Shown piece by piece: positions 1-7,144 of a stretch of 46,999 nt of DNA. Under the pieces are notes generated by a model. It saw only the letters and a program-made list of their open reading frames with translations, had not been told where the DNA came from and ran no database searches. Source of the DNA: a virus; the IMG/VR virus record IMGVR_UViG_3300028895_000256, positions 1 through 46,999 of that record; one strand, written 5' to 3'. Position numbers and translations under genes: made by a program. Positions within the stretch are counted from its first letter, which is position 1. Each line of letters begins with the position of its first letter.

Positions 1-305
1 GCGGTAAAAGCGGTGGTGGCCCCGAGGGACCGGGCCCGGTCCTCGAGCGCAGCGTACTGTGACTCGGTGGCGCTCGTGACCGATGCCACGTTCGCCATCC
101 CCTGCTCGAAGCTGGCGCCGATCCCGATCGAGGCGGCCGAGGCGGCCGAGACCATGATGCCGGCGGCCAGGGCGGCCCGCTTGAAGTGCTTGATGGCGTT
201 GTTCGTGAAACGACCAACGCGGGCCCCTGCTGCCTGGAGGCCCGCCTTGGTCTTGTCGTAAGCCCGCAGGTAAATTGCGACTTCCTGCTTAGCTCCCCTC
301 CCCAT
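1..305 (-). CDS. Tail tape-measure protein, N-terminal part (runs off left edge)
   Basis: First 101 codons of the tape-measure protein, which sets tail length and is drawn into the tail tube during assembly. The ATG (303-305) lies 9 bases after GGAGG. The peptide has a basic start, an alanine-rich hydrophobic helix (about residues 44-63), then a SFEQGMANVASVT motif and LGATTAFTA, the order seen at the start of TP901-type tape-measure proteins. The reading frame is open to base 1. The right edge of the window (46999 downwards) continues with a peptide that would follow in this family after roughly 15 more residues, so both edges belong to one gene. It overlaps the end of the chaperone extension ORF by 17 bases. 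Confidence 0.85.
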   Translation of the reverse strand, partial: MGRGAKQEVAIYLRAYDKTKAGLQAAGARVGRFTNNAIKHFKRAALAAGIMVSAASAASIGIGASFEQGMANVASVTSATESQYAALEDRARSLGATTAFT

Positions 306-612
306 CCTGCTGGGCCTCCCATCGTTCACGGCCGCGGCCGATCGCCTCGAGGATGACCATCAGGTCTTCCTCCTGATCGAGCATCCCGCCTGCCTCTGGC
401 AGCGTCCCTGGGAACATGCGCAGGCGGTTGAAGAGCTCGATGTAGAACTGCAGCCGGGGGTCGATTCTCGGCTGCTCGCCCAGCGTGACCGGGCAGTCCT
501 GGCAGCTTTCCTCCGGGCGGTCGCAAGTCCTGCAGTCATAGAACTTTCGGCCCTTGCTATCGCCTTCACTGACCTCGAGCAGGAGCGCGACCGCCTTCGT
601 TATTCCTCCGGA
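289..612 (-). CDS. Tail assembly chaperone extension, read in the -1 frame (frameshift or non-AUG start)
   Basis: A 107-codon open frame bounded by a TGA (613-615) and a TAA (289-291). It is in the -1 frame relative to the chaperone gene ending at 600 and overlaps the tape-measure start. It has no ATG, GTG or TTG until late in the frame, yet its peptide is protein-like: TKAVALLLEVSEGDSKGRKF near the start, a four-cysteine cluster (CRTC and CQDC), then an acidic helical end. The position between tail-tube chaperone and tape measure, plus the -1 relation, matches the lambda G/GT arrangement in which the second ORF is made only as a frameshift fusion. I see no standard slippery heptamer. The only overlap of the two open frames is about 12 bases (601-612, around GGAGGAATAA). 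Confidence 0.7.
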   Translation of the reverse strand, partial: SGGITKAVALLLEVSEGDSKGRKFYDCRTCDRPEESCQDCPVTLGEQPRIDPRLQFYIELFNRLRMFPGTLPEAGGMLDQEEDLMVILEAIGRGRERWEAQQDGEGS

Positions 613-1121
613 TCAGCGGCCAAGTCGACCTCCTCCTCGAGATCCCGGTCCTCATCGGGGCCCAGGTTGTTGTGCTTGTTGATCTCGATCACCAGGAAGT
701 CGATCAGGTCTTCCTCGAGGTAGTCTTCGTAGACCGCCTTGGTGACCTTGTTGATCGCCGTCCCGTCATCCTTTTCGATCCCCTCGAGCCAGACCACGCC
801 ACGGCAAACCTTTTCCCGCAGCACCGTCCCGGTCCGATGGTGGGTCGTCCCGCGCTTGTCGCTCTTGTGCTGCAGATCGTTCATGTAGCGGTTGTCGCGG
901 CCGCGGAACTTGCCGATCCAGCACTTGATCGACGGCGCCTCGATCTCCCTAGGCGGGACGGCTCCGCCGGCTTCGAGACCCTTGTCATAGTCCGGATTGT
1001 CGATCATCGGCGGGCTGCCGTCGTCCTCCGGATCTATGTGCTCCCGGGTCTCGGGGTCGTAGTAGTAGTGGACGAGCTTGGCGGTCTCCTTTTCGTCTCT
1101 CTTGCGCACCACGTATGTCAT
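600..1121 (-). CDS. Tail assembly chaperone (lambda gpG-like position)
   Basis: A 173-residue acidic protein in the usual chaperone slot between tail-tube and tape-measure genes. The start is the ATG at 1119-1121, 6-7 bases after AGGAGA; a longer frame to 1178 exists but lacks a site and reads into the upstream regulatory cassette. The middle segment (about residues 110-155, with LREKVCRGVVWLEGI and YLEEDLIDFLVIEI) resembles phage tail assembly chaperones that bind the tape measure before tube polymerisation. The C-terminus is strongly acidic (about residues 150-173) and ends at TAA 600-602, just before the -1 frame ORF opens into its long run. Assignment rests mainly on gene order and this weak similarity. 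Confidence 0.65.
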   Translation of the reverse strand: MTYVVRKRDEKETAKLVHYYYDPETREHIDPEDDGSPPMIDNPDYDKGLEAGGAVPPREIEAPSIKCWIGKFRGRDNRYMNDLQHKSDKRGTTHHRTGTVLREKVCRGVVWLEGIEKDDGTAINKVTKAVYEDYLEEDLIDFLVIEINKHNNLGPDEDRDLEEEVDLAADPEE

Positions 1122-1139
1122 GCGGCTCTCCTGTCGCTG

Positions 1140-1182
1140 TGGGCCTACCGGTGGCCCAGGTGGTGGGTCCGCAGACAAAATG
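1140..1182 (-). promoter_or_regulatory. Conserved intergenic cassette, copy 1
   Basis: Core GGTCCGCAGACAAAATG at 1166-1182 (plus-strand text), which differs from the consensus only in its first base. Downstream in the minus direction lies an inverted repeat TGGGCC-N7-GGCCCA (1140-1158), then the AGGAGA site and start of the tail chaperone gene at 1121. It sits 18 bases after the stop of the tail-tube gene, so it separates the connector/tail-tube block from the chaperone/tape-measure block. Confidence 0.7.
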
Positions 1183-1200
1183 CCCGCGGCGCCCGGTTGC

Positions 1201-2181
1201 CTACGGGTAGATGCCGGTCACACCGTCGATGACGGTGATCGTCGTCAGGTACGTGCTGTCGAGGTATGCCTCGGCCCGCAGCTTGCCCATGATCGTGTCT
1301 TCGCCGATTCCCACGGGGTCGGCGTTGGGCCCGGTGATCTGCGCGTCGTCGATCTCCATCTCGAACTCGTAGGTCCCGACCACGAACTTGAAGGAGATCC
1401 CGACCGTCCACTGGCTTTTCCAGGCGTTGTACTCGGACCTGGCCGCGCTGCCCTTGAACACGCGGGAGACCTCGAAGTCGAGGGTCCGCGGGCCCTGCAC
1501 GATGCTGTCGGAGATGTCGTCGGCCAGCGTGGTCTCCTCCGGCTTCATGGTCCGGTTGTACATGACCTTCAGCCCCACGATGCTCGTGTCGAGGGACTGC
1601 GCCCCGCCGTTGTAGCCGATCGTGAACTGGCCGGCCCGCAGGGTGTTCCAGCTGAGGGCCCGGTTGTTGGCCCCGGTCGGATGGCTGGCGGTCAGCGATG
1701 CCGCGGGCGTGCCGAGGTTGCAGCCGATGCCGTTGACGTTCATGCTGCAGAACTGCTTGGCGTTGACCTCCATCTCGATCGACGTGATCCGGCCGCCCAG
1801 CAGGACCTCGACCGTCTCGCCGGTCCCCGCGCTGCTGATGTCTTCCTTGTAGTCCTTGTAGACGTTGACGTACTGCGCGTCGGCCGCGGGGGTAATCGTG
1901 TGCGTGGTGCTCGCGCCGCTACACCCACCCAGCGCCAGGTACCAGAGGTAACCGGCTGCGTAGGCGTGGGGCTCGAGCCCGCTGATCGAGAAGTTGTAGT
2001 TGAAGCCCACGGGCAGCACGCCGGTGCGGTCGGGGCTGATCCCACTCTTCTCGCTGATCGTCTGACCGTCGCCTTCGATCTGGATGTCGTCGGCCTTCAG
2101 GTACAGCTGAGGGGTCGCGACCTGTTCGGTCGCGCTGTCGGCTTGCGTGATCGCGCCGACTCCGTCCTGCTTACTTGCCAT
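1201..2181 (-). CDS. Major tail tube protein
   Basis: 326 residues with strong AGGAGG six bases before the ATG. It is rich in beta-strand-like alternating segments, Thr, Gly and Ser, and has the phage tail-tube pattern: NYNFSISGLEPHAY near residue 60, a central QFTIGYNGGAQ segment, and a C-terminal stretch with AWKSQWTVGISFKFV and EFEMEIDDAQI, as expected of a protein forming stacked hexameric rings. The position after the connector genes and directly before chaperone and tape measure supports the call. It overlaps the preceding small gene by 11 bases, so the two are translationally coupled. It is large for a single-domain tube protein, and an extra surface domain is possible but cannot be delimited by eye. 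Confidence 0.75.
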   Translation of the reverse strand: MASKQDGVGAITQADSATEQVATPQLYLKADDIQIEGDGQTISEKSGISPDRTGVLPVGFNYNFSISGLEPHAYAAGYLWYLALGGCSGASTTHTITPAADAQYVNVYKDYKEDISSAGTGETVEVLLGGRITSIEMEVNAKQFCSMNVNGIGCNLGTPAASLTASHPTGANNRALSWNTLRAGQFTIGYNGGAQSLDTSIVGLKVMYNRTMKPEETTLADDISDSIVQGPRTLDFEVSRVFKGSAARSEYNAWKSQWTVGISFKFVVGTYEFEMEIDDAQITGPNADPVGIGEDTIMGKLRAEAYLDSTYLTTITVIDGVTGIYP

Positions 2182-2377
2182 CGCGGTCCTCCTCGTTGGC
2201 GTCGGTGGCGACCGGGGTCTTCGAGAAGAAGCCGGTCCTCAGCAGCGCCGCGGCCTGGGCCGCGGGGAGCTCGGTCTTGTCGCCCGGCTTGAAGACGCCG
2301 AAGCCCGTGAAGGACCGCGGTTCGGTGCCGGTGTAGTAGATGGTCTGGGGCGCATCGCCCTTCGCCTGCTTACTCAT
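2171..2377 (-). CDS. Small head-tail region protein, unknown
   Basis: 68 residues starting MSKQAKGD and ending in an acidic tail, with a central motif SFTGFGVFKPGDKTELPAAQ followed by an amphipathic helix with paired alanines and leucines. It overlaps the stop of the upstream tail-terminator-like gene by 8 bases and the start of the tail-tube gene by 11, so it is surely part of this operon. Small proteins of this style (a short beta region plus LLRTGFF-type helix) are common beside connector genes in Mu-like phages. I do not recognise a specific family. Confidence 0.6.
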   Translation of the reverse strand: MSKQAKGDAPQTIYYTGTEPRSFTGFGVFKPGDKTELPAAQAAALLRTGFFSKTPVATDANEEDRDGK

Positions 2378-2810
2378 AGGTCCGGACCTCCATTCGCCGG
2401 GTCAGGGTCTGCAGGAGATCCTTGCTGTTCTCCTGCGTATCGATCCCCGTGGTCCAGCCTCGGAGATCCGTGTCCTCGACATCGTCGTCCAGCCCCCATC
2501 GGGGGTTCGCCTTGATCAGGTCGCGCAGCTGCTTGTCGATCGCCAGCAGCGTCAGGTATTGGTTGTTCGTTCCGTCTGGCACGACCGGGATCTCGACCGT
2601 CCAGTAGACGGTCTGGCGCTCGAGATCCTGGGCCAAGTCGTTGACCCCATCGTCGCCCTCGATCGCCATCACAGCGATGACCGGCCAGGCAGCCTGCGGC
2701 GTGAGCGGGCCGGCCATGATCTTTACGGGCGCCGTCCCCGCCTGCCAGTCGTTCTTGGCCTCGAGGATCGCAATCTGCGCCGTGAGCACGTCAGCGATGT
2801 CGATGCCCAT
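2370..2810 (-). CDS. Tail terminator/completion-like protein
   Basis: 146 residues. It starts with an amphipathic helix (MGIDIADVLTAQIAILEA), followed by beta strands with WPVIAVMAIEGDD and VYWTVEIPVVPDG, a long helix (LTLLAIDKQLRDLIKA) and a final strand (RRMEVRTYE). This alpha-beta order and the position between Phage_tail_S-type and tail-tube genes fit the lambda gpU / tail-terminator fold that caps the tube and joins it to the head. The start shares the TGATG of the upstream stop. The fold call is by pattern and gene order only. Confidence 0.5.
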   Translation of the reverse strand: MGIDIADVLTAQIAILEAKNDWQAGTAPVKIMAGPLTPQAAWPVIAVMAIEGDDGVNDLAQDLERQTVYWTVEIPVVPDGTNNQYLTLLAIDKQLRDLIKANPRWGLDDDVEDTDLRGWTTGIDTQENSKDLLQTLTRRMEVRTYE

Positions 2811-3292
2811 CAGAGCCCCCTTGCGATTGCGTCAAGCACCAGCTGGACCATCGCCCTCTTGTCGGCCGTCTGCCAGACCATGTAGGGCCTGGCCGGGATC
2901 TTGGGGATCATCCCTGCGGGTGACCCGAATTGGTGCACCGCCGCAATTGGTGACCGGGTGTAGACCTTGAAGTTGCTAGTCCCGAAGACCTTAAACCCGA
3001 TCGTGTCGCGCAGATGCTGCCCTGTATCCAGCAGAGGTTTTGTGCTGAGTGCCGCCCCGCTCGTCTTTTTGCCGGCGCTGGCAGCACGCCTCTGCTTTGC
3101 CTTGCGTCGCTTGTCGATCGTCACCTGCTTGAGCGGCTTCCACGGCTTCGGCCGGCCGGACGCTTGGAAGTTCCGCAGCACCGACCGGTAGGCGATCACG
3201 GCCATGCGCCGGACCGGCAGCTGACGATGGACCCTGGCCAGGTAGTCGATGGCCTTCCGAAACTCCTTATCGTCGAACGTCGCCGTAATCAT
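2810..3292 (-). CDS. Virion morphogenesis protein, Phage_tail_S (Mu gpG) type
   Basis: 160 residues, basic in the middle (KRRKAKQRR). Features of the Mu gpG / Phage_tail_S family are visible: a helix with RKAIDYLARV, a FQASGRPKPWKPLK segment (family pattern F..  G..W.pL), PLLDTGQHLRDTI (pattern LL.TG.L..si), then AAVHQFGSPAG (pattern a..HQfG) and an IPARPYM segment. Family members are needed for head completion or head-tail joining in Mu-like phages. The ATG overlaps the stop of the gp36-like connector gene (ATGA) and the ribosome site is weak, so translation is probably coupled. Confidence 0.8.
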   Translation of the reverse strand: MITATFDDKEFRKAIDYLARVHRQLPVRRMAVIAYRSVLRNFQASGRPKPWKPLKQVTIDKRRKAKQRRAASAGKKTSGAALSTKPLLDTGQHLRDTIGFKVFGTSNFKVYTRSPIAAVHQFGSPAGMIPKIPARPYMVWQTADKRAMVQLVLDAIARGL

Positions 3293-3723
3293 TTCCAGTC
3301 ACGGGGGTCGCTGCCGGCGAAGCGGTTGGCGTCGGCCGCGCCATCACTCAGCAGGACCGCGTTGGCGTCCATCTGATCCTCCAGGTCATCCGGCTCGAGG
3401 GGGTCGACCCCCTCGAGCTTGTATGGGTTGGCCACGATGTCGGCCAGCCTCTCGAGCGCCTGCTCCATGAGCCTGACCGCGAGCTCGTGGAGCTCGGTGG
3501 TGGCCTGGGCATACCGCGTGCTGATGAACTCCGAGGCCACGATCTTCGCTGTGATCGTTTGGATGATCGCGTGCGGCGGATCCTCGAACAGCGATGTGTT
3601 GAAGGTCGACGCGAGCTCGCCGTTGACCAGGGCCGTCGCGGCGGTGATGAGCTCGGTGAACTCCTCATCGCTGTCGGCCTGGACGGCGTACTCACGGACC
3701 TGGTCAGCGGTGCAGTATGGCAC
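3289..3723 (-). CDS. Head-tail connector, gp36-like (DUF1320)
   Basis: 144 residues, GTG start after GGAGAGTCCA. The opening MPYCTADQVREYA, a long helical region with FTELITAATALVNGELASTF and IVASEFISTRYAQATTELHE, and an acidic end follow the Mu gp36-like DUF1320 pattern (start MpY.t..dl, helix pairs, dispersed tyrosines). Such proteins sit at the portal-tail interface. The gene lies between the capsid-side gene at 3733 and the Phage_tail_S gene, its usual place. Confidence 0.75.
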   Translation of the reverse strand: MPYCTADQVREYAVQADSDEEFTELITAATALVNGELASTFNTSLFEDPPHAIIQTITAKIVASEFISTRYAQATTELHELAVRLMEQALERLADIVANPYKLEGVDPLEPDDLEDQMDANAVLLSDGAADANRFAGSDPRDWK

Positions 3724-3732
3724 TGGACTCTC

Positions 3733-4230
3733 CTACTCGTCGTCTCGCGGAGCCTTCGCGTGGCCCTTGGTGTAGACCACCTTGACCGGGCCCGAGAGGA
3801 ACCGCTCCTCCGGCGGGATGCGACCGCGTTCGCTCTCGATGAGCTCCGCGATCTTCTCGTCGGGCATCACCACCAGGCCGGTGTCCTTGTCCCAGAGCTT
3901 GTAACCGGCGCGGTCGCCGATCTCGGGAACCTCGATCAGGTCGCAGCCGGGCGGGATCTCGATGACGATCGGGTCGACGATCGGGGGCGCAGGCTCCGCG
4001 TCCTCCCGGGCGCCGCCGCCGTTGAGCGTCATCTTCAGCGGGACGTGGATCCCGGCCTTGGCTTCCTTGGGCGGATCACACTTCTCGACCAGCCGCTGCT
4101 CGATCAGCTTCTTGGCGATGCCGACCGGAATCAGGGCTGGGACTCCGGTACGCAGCACCATGGTTTCGTACGTGGGCTGCTTGACGCCGGGAAGTGTTCG
4201 GACCCACATGGTGTTTGGCTTTTCTGCCAT
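3733..4230 (-). CDS. Unknown structural-operon protein downstream of the major capsid gene
   Basis: 165 residues. I chose the ATG at 4228-4230 (MAEKPNTMW) because it follows AAAGGAGAGCC and lies beyond the regulatory cassette; the frame is open further upstream. The N-terminal half has a VRTLPGVKQPTYETMVLRTG segment, then a Gly-rich acidic linker with repeated proline and isoleucine (PIVIEIPPG), and ends in a charged helix. I do not recognise a family. Being first gene after the cassette and before the gp36-like connector suggests a head-completion or decoration role, which is inference. Confidence 0.6.
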   Translation of the reverse strand: MAEKPNTMWVRTLPGVKQPTYETMVLRTGVPALIPVGIAKKLIEQRLVEKCDPPKEAKAGIHVPLKMTLNGGGAREDAEPAPPIVDPIVIEIPPGCDLIEVPEIGDRAGYKLWDKDTGLVVMPDEKIAELIESERGRIPPEERFLSGPVKVVYTKGHAKAPRDDE

Positions 4231-4255
4231 GATGGCTCTCCTTTGTTTCATCCCC

Positions 4256-4287
4256 CCCCACCAGGTGGGGTGTCTGCAGAAAATATG
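4256..4287 (-). promoter_or_regulatory. Conserved intergenic cassette, copy 2
   Basis: A diverged core, TGTCTGCAGAAAATATG (4271-4287), directly followed in the minus direction by the near-palindrome CCCCACC-T-GGTGGGG (4256-4270), then the AAAGGAG site of the gene starting at 4230. It is the most divergent copy (C to T inside the core and a two-base rearrangement), but the architecture is intact. Confidence 0.6.
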
Positions 4288-4293
4288 TCGGCC

Positions 4294-4313
4294 GCGGGGG
4301 CCGAAGCCCCCGC
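4294..4313 (-). terminator. UUCG-loop hairpin after the major capsid gene
   Basis: On the minus strand GCGGGGGC-TTCG-GCCCCCGC forms a perfect 8-bp stem with the very stable UUCG tetraloop, 18 bases after the capsid stop. A short T-run (ATATTTTC) follows only about 10 bases later, inside cassette copy 2, so termination may be partial. It may also serve as a 3' stabiliser of the capsid message. Confidence 0.5.
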
Positions 4314-4331
4314 AGCTGACTGCTGGGCCGT

Positions 4332-5312
4332 CTAGGTCCACAGGGTGGCCGCGACGACCTTGCCGGGTTCGGTCAGACCTGGCGACGCGGTCTGGCACAT
4401 CAGCGCCGTGCGCCCCGGGGGGTCTTCCCGGACGTAGGTCTTGGCGAACTTCCCGATCAGCCGATCGGGGGCCTTCGAGTCGATCGCCTTCCCCTGCACG
4501 AACTGCCCCACGGGGCCGGCGGCCTTGATGATCGCCATGTTGCCGAGGGTCGGGGCGCCGCTCGTGCTGAGGTAGTAGTTGAAGGTGCCGGCGTTGTCCC
4601 ATCCGTCGTCCACGAGAATGACGTTGAGATCGGCGATCTTCCCGATCTTCCCGGTCTCGAAGTACGTCTTCTTCGTGTCGTCGGAGAACAGCGCCTTGGC
4701 CTCGCTCGTGGCCATCAGCAGGCGCAGTCCGGGGCTCGTGATCAGCAGCTCGGCGGCCTTATAGCCGCTGGTCTGCTCGATCAGCACCTTCCACGCGTTG
4801 ATGTTGGCGATGGGCGTGGCGGTGGCCGGGAGATCCCACTCGACGCCGGCGCTGACCGTGTTGGTCAGACCGAAGTCGTAGGTCAAGGACTCCTCGCCCA
4901 GGGCACTGTAGCCGCCGGTGGTCAGGATCTGCCAGCGGGCCCACTCCCAGGTCCGCTCGAAGATATCATCCAGCTGCCGGAGTTCCCGGGTCAGCGCCTG
5001 CTCGGCGAGCTCGGGATGGTCCTTGCCGGGGGCTTCGCACCACCGGATGGTGGTCTCCTCCAGCTGAACCTTTTCGCGCAGACACGCCAGCTGCACGCGC
5101 TTCTTGACGCGTGCGGTGCGGGCCTTCACGCCGGCGACGGAGTCCGGGTTGCGGAAGTCCGTCTTGCCCCGGTTGCTCTGCAGGATGTGGAATTCGAATT
5201 CCTTTTCATCCGTCTTGCCACCGGTGAAGTAGCGAGCGGCCGGGGTCGCGACTCCGGGCTTGAAAGCCTGGACGACGCCGGTCAGCTTCGCGTTACTCGG
5301 AAATGCGGGCAT
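4332..5312 (-). CDS. Major capsid protein (lambda gpE-like, Phage_cap_E)
   Basis: 326 residues with a strong AGGAGG site. The pattern fits the lambda gpE capsid family: an N-terminal region with YFTGGKTDEKEFEFHI, a helix-rich middle (QLACLREKVQLEET, the backbone-helix region, then a long stretch of charged helices with DDIFERTWEWARWQIL), the strand VEWDLPATATPIANI before a helical segment, and a C-terminal region where RTALMCQTASPGL matches the family's closing R..L.vp.... pattern. It follows a D-type decoration gene and a protease/scaffold gene, as in lambda (C-Nu3-D-E). It is followed by a UUCG hairpin. Confidence 0.85.
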   Translation of the reverse strand: MPAFPSNAKLTGVVQAFKPGVATPAARYFTGGKTDEKEFEFHILQSNRGKTDFRNPDSVAGVKARTARVKKRVQLACLREKVQLEETTIRWCEAPGKDHPELAEQALTRELRQLDDIFERTWEWARWQILTTGGYSALGEESLTYDFGLTNTVSAGVEWDLPATATPIANINAWKVLIEQTSGYKAAELLITSPGLRLLMATSEAKALFSDDTKKTYFETGKIGKIADLNVILVDDGWDNAGTFNYYLSTSGAPTLGNMAIIKAAGPVGQFVQGKAIDSKAPDRLIGKFAKTYVREDPPGRTALMCQTASPGLTEPGKVVAATLWT

Positions 5313-5356
5313 GTGTCGTCACCTCCTGCTGGGGGCATGGTCTCGTCGACCAGCGC

Positions 5357-5746
5357 CTAGCTCGTGTAGATCTTGCCGGCCAGGTCGACCGCGGCGGCGG
5401 CATCCCAACCGATGAGCTCGCTCGCGTCGACGTGCCCCTCGACCAGCAGGTCGCCCCAGTGATCGGTGGCATCGTCTTCGGGCTTGCCGTCCTTCAGGTC
5501 GACCTCGTGCATGAGGATGCCGACCGCGGTCTCGGTGCCATCGCTGGCGGTGTCGTCGTACTGCGCCAGCATGCTGCTGGCGGTGATCTCGCCCATCGTC
5601 AGGCCGGAGCGCAGGACGTGGGTATAGCCGGTGTGACCGGCATCGACGGCGGCGCCGGAGATCTTCTTCGGCAGACTCAGAAGACGTTCACGCAGCCATC
5701 CCTTGGGAGTGTCGCTGTACGTCTTCACGCCGGTGCGGTTCGCCAT
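5357..5746 (-). CDS. Head decoration protein (lambda gpD-like)
   Basis: 129 residues between scaffold and capsid genes. The features LTMGEITASSMLAQYDD, ETAVGILMHEVDL and VEGHVDASELIGWD reproduce the gpD family's sequence of a strand (l..G.vl...g..ky), an AVGILl.dvd segment and a final v.G.v..s.l.wd segment. gpD-type trimers bind the expanded capsid shell at the threefold sites and stabilise it against packaged DNA. The start is the ATG after AGGTGAGAGAAC. Confidence 0.8.
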   Translation of the reverse strand: MANRTGVKTYSDTPKGWLRERLLSLPKKISGAAVDAGHTGYTHVLRSGLTMGEITASSMLAQYDDTASDGTETAVGILMHEVDLKDGKPEDDATDHWGDLLVEGHVDASELIGWDAAAAVDLAGKIYTS

Positions 5747-5808
5747 GTTCTCTCACCTCACTCGTGTGTGCCGGCGTTGCCGGCGGTTCGTGGTGATGGC
5801 CGGGCGGC

Positions 5809-6273
5809 CTACTTGTCGTCGCCGTCGCCCTCGACGCGCTTGACGATCTCGGCGCCCTCGGCCATCTCCTTGCTGAAGTTGGAGCGTTCGTCGTCGTCGG
5901 CATCGCCTCCGGCGTCGGGATCGTCCGCATCCGACTTCTCGGTGAACTCGACCATGCTGCCCTTGCTCAGCAGGTCCGTGAAGCCCTGCCAGGGGCTGTT
6001 GTCGCCGGAGCAGTGATCCGCGTTCTCGCGGAGGGCCGCGCCGACCGCCTTGGCCGCGCCCTCGAGCGCCGGCGTGATGTGACCGCCCTCGAGCGCCTTG
6101 GCGACGACGTCATCGACGATCGTCTCGTTCTCCTGGCGGGCGTGCTCGGCCTGCTGCTTCTGGAGCGCATCGCGCTCTTCGGCCAGGACCTTGTTCTCGG
6201 CCTGGAGCTTCGCGTTCTCGGTTGCCAGGGCATCGCCCTTCTCGCCGCTCCCGCTGGGACCTCCGTTATTCAT
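5809..6273 (-). CDS. Nested capsid scaffold from internal start
   Basis: In frame with the protease gene, an ATG at 6271-6273 (MNNGGPSGSGEKGD) is preceded by GGGAGGA with a 7-base spacer, as good as any ribosome site in this genome. The 154-residue product would be only the coiled-coil and acidic part. This is the arrangement of lambda Nu3 within C and Mu Z within I, where the scaffold is made in excess from an internal start and fills the prohead. The C-terminus (RVEGDGDDK) is highly acidic. Confidence 0.7.
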   Translation of the reverse strand: MNNGGPSGSGEKGDALATENAKLQAENKVLAEERDALQKQQAEHARQENETIVDDVVAKALEGGHITPALEGAAKAVGAALRENADHCSGDNSPWQGFTDLLSKGSMVEFTEKSDADDPDAGGDADDDERSNFSKEMAEGAEIVKRVEGDGDDK

Positions 6274-7134
6274 CTCGTGATCCTCCCTGTAGAGTGTGTA
6301 GCAAGCGACCCCCTCGGGGATCTCGCCGGGCCCGTCCAACTTGCTGAAGTACTGCTCCAGGTCGGGCAGGCCCTCGACCGCCGGGAGCTCGGCTCCAAGG
6401 ATGGAGACGTGGTCGAGGGCTCGGCTGAAGACCTTTCCCCCGATTTTCTGGTTGAAGCTGAAGCCCGCGCTCAGCTGATCGTACAGGTGCTTGCGGATCG
6501 CCTTCCCGACGACCGCCGGCACATCGGTGAACTTCGCCTCGAGCCACTCGCCGACCCTCCGCAGCGCCGGGACCTTCCCGACCTTGGGCTTCAGGCCACT
6601 GTGGTCTCCGAGACGTAGGCGCGGCAGCGTGTCCCCCTGCTCGATGCGGGCTGCGTGGGCGCTGACGATCGTGTCGAGGTGTTCGTCGGTCCAGTCGCGG
6701 GTGATCCCGCGGTTGCAGGTCACGCGGCCGGTCTTGAAGATCTTCACCCAGCCCCGCGACTCCTCGGTCTGCGCGTGGTCGGCGGTCTCCCCCTTGGGCG
6801 CCGTGAAGCTGACCCCGCTGAGGGCGATGATCACGTCGGCCATGACCGCGACCGCCCCGTCGCCGACGCGCATCGCCTGCAGGCGAATCCGGCGGAGGGC
6901 CTCGAGGCTGACGCGCAGCTTGCCTTCATCCCCGACCATCGCCATGAACCCGTATCCGTACCGCGGGTCCTGGCCCTCGCCGGCGTCCCCCAGAAACATC
7001 TTGGATGCGTCGGTGGTGACGGTCGACATATCCTCGAGGCTGATCGTCGAGCCCTGCTCGTGCCACTCGACGTAGGCCCCGGCCAGGACCATGTTCTGCG
7101 CGTACTGTGCGGCGATTTCGTTCAGGCTGAACAT
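5809..7134 (-). CDS. Prohead protease with C-terminal scaffold (Mu gpI-like)
   Basis: 441 residues. The N-terminal two thirds contains GWVKIFKTGRVTC, the segment GDTLPRLRLGDHSG with a histidine in a GDH motif, and KIGGKVFSRALDHVSILGAELPAV, the pattern of Mu I-type capsid maturation proteases (catalytic Ser/His expected near H178 and S245-type positions). From about residue 288 the protein changes to a charged coiled coil (TENAKLQAENKVLAEERDAL) and an acidic tail typical of scaffolds. An in-frame internal start with its own ribosome site marks a separate scaffold product. The gene lies between portal-MuF and decoration genes, as expected. Confidence 0.8.
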   Translation of the reverse strand: MFSLNEIAAQYAQNMVLAGAYVEWHEQGSTISLEDMSTVTTDASKMFLGDAGEGQDPRYGYGFMAMVGDEGKLRVSLEALRRIRLQAMRVGDGAVAVMADVIIALSGVSFTAPKGETADHAQTEESRGWVKIFKTGRVTCNRGITRDWTDEHLDTIVSAHAARIEQGDTLPRLRLGDHSGLKPKVGKVPALRRVGEWLEAKFTDVPAVVGKAIRKHLYDQLSAGFSFNQKIGGKVFSRALDHVSILGAELPAVEGLPDLEQYFSKLDGPGEIPEGVACYTLYREDHEMNNGGPSGSGEKGDALATENAKLQAENKVLAEERDALQKQQAEHARQENETIVDDVVAKALEGGHITPALEGAAKAVGAALRENADHCSGDNSPWQGFTDLLSKGSMVEFTEKSDADDPDAGGDADDDERSNFSKEMAEGAEIVKRVEGDGDDK

Positions 7135-7144
7135 GGGGTCCTCC

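Noticed and set aside
326-569. Two short minus-strand frames with ATG/GTG starts between chaperone and tape measure
   Set aside because: Their peptides are Arg/Pro/Ser-rich shadows. The third frame (289-612) has protein-like sequence with a Cys cluster and fits the chaperone-extension position.
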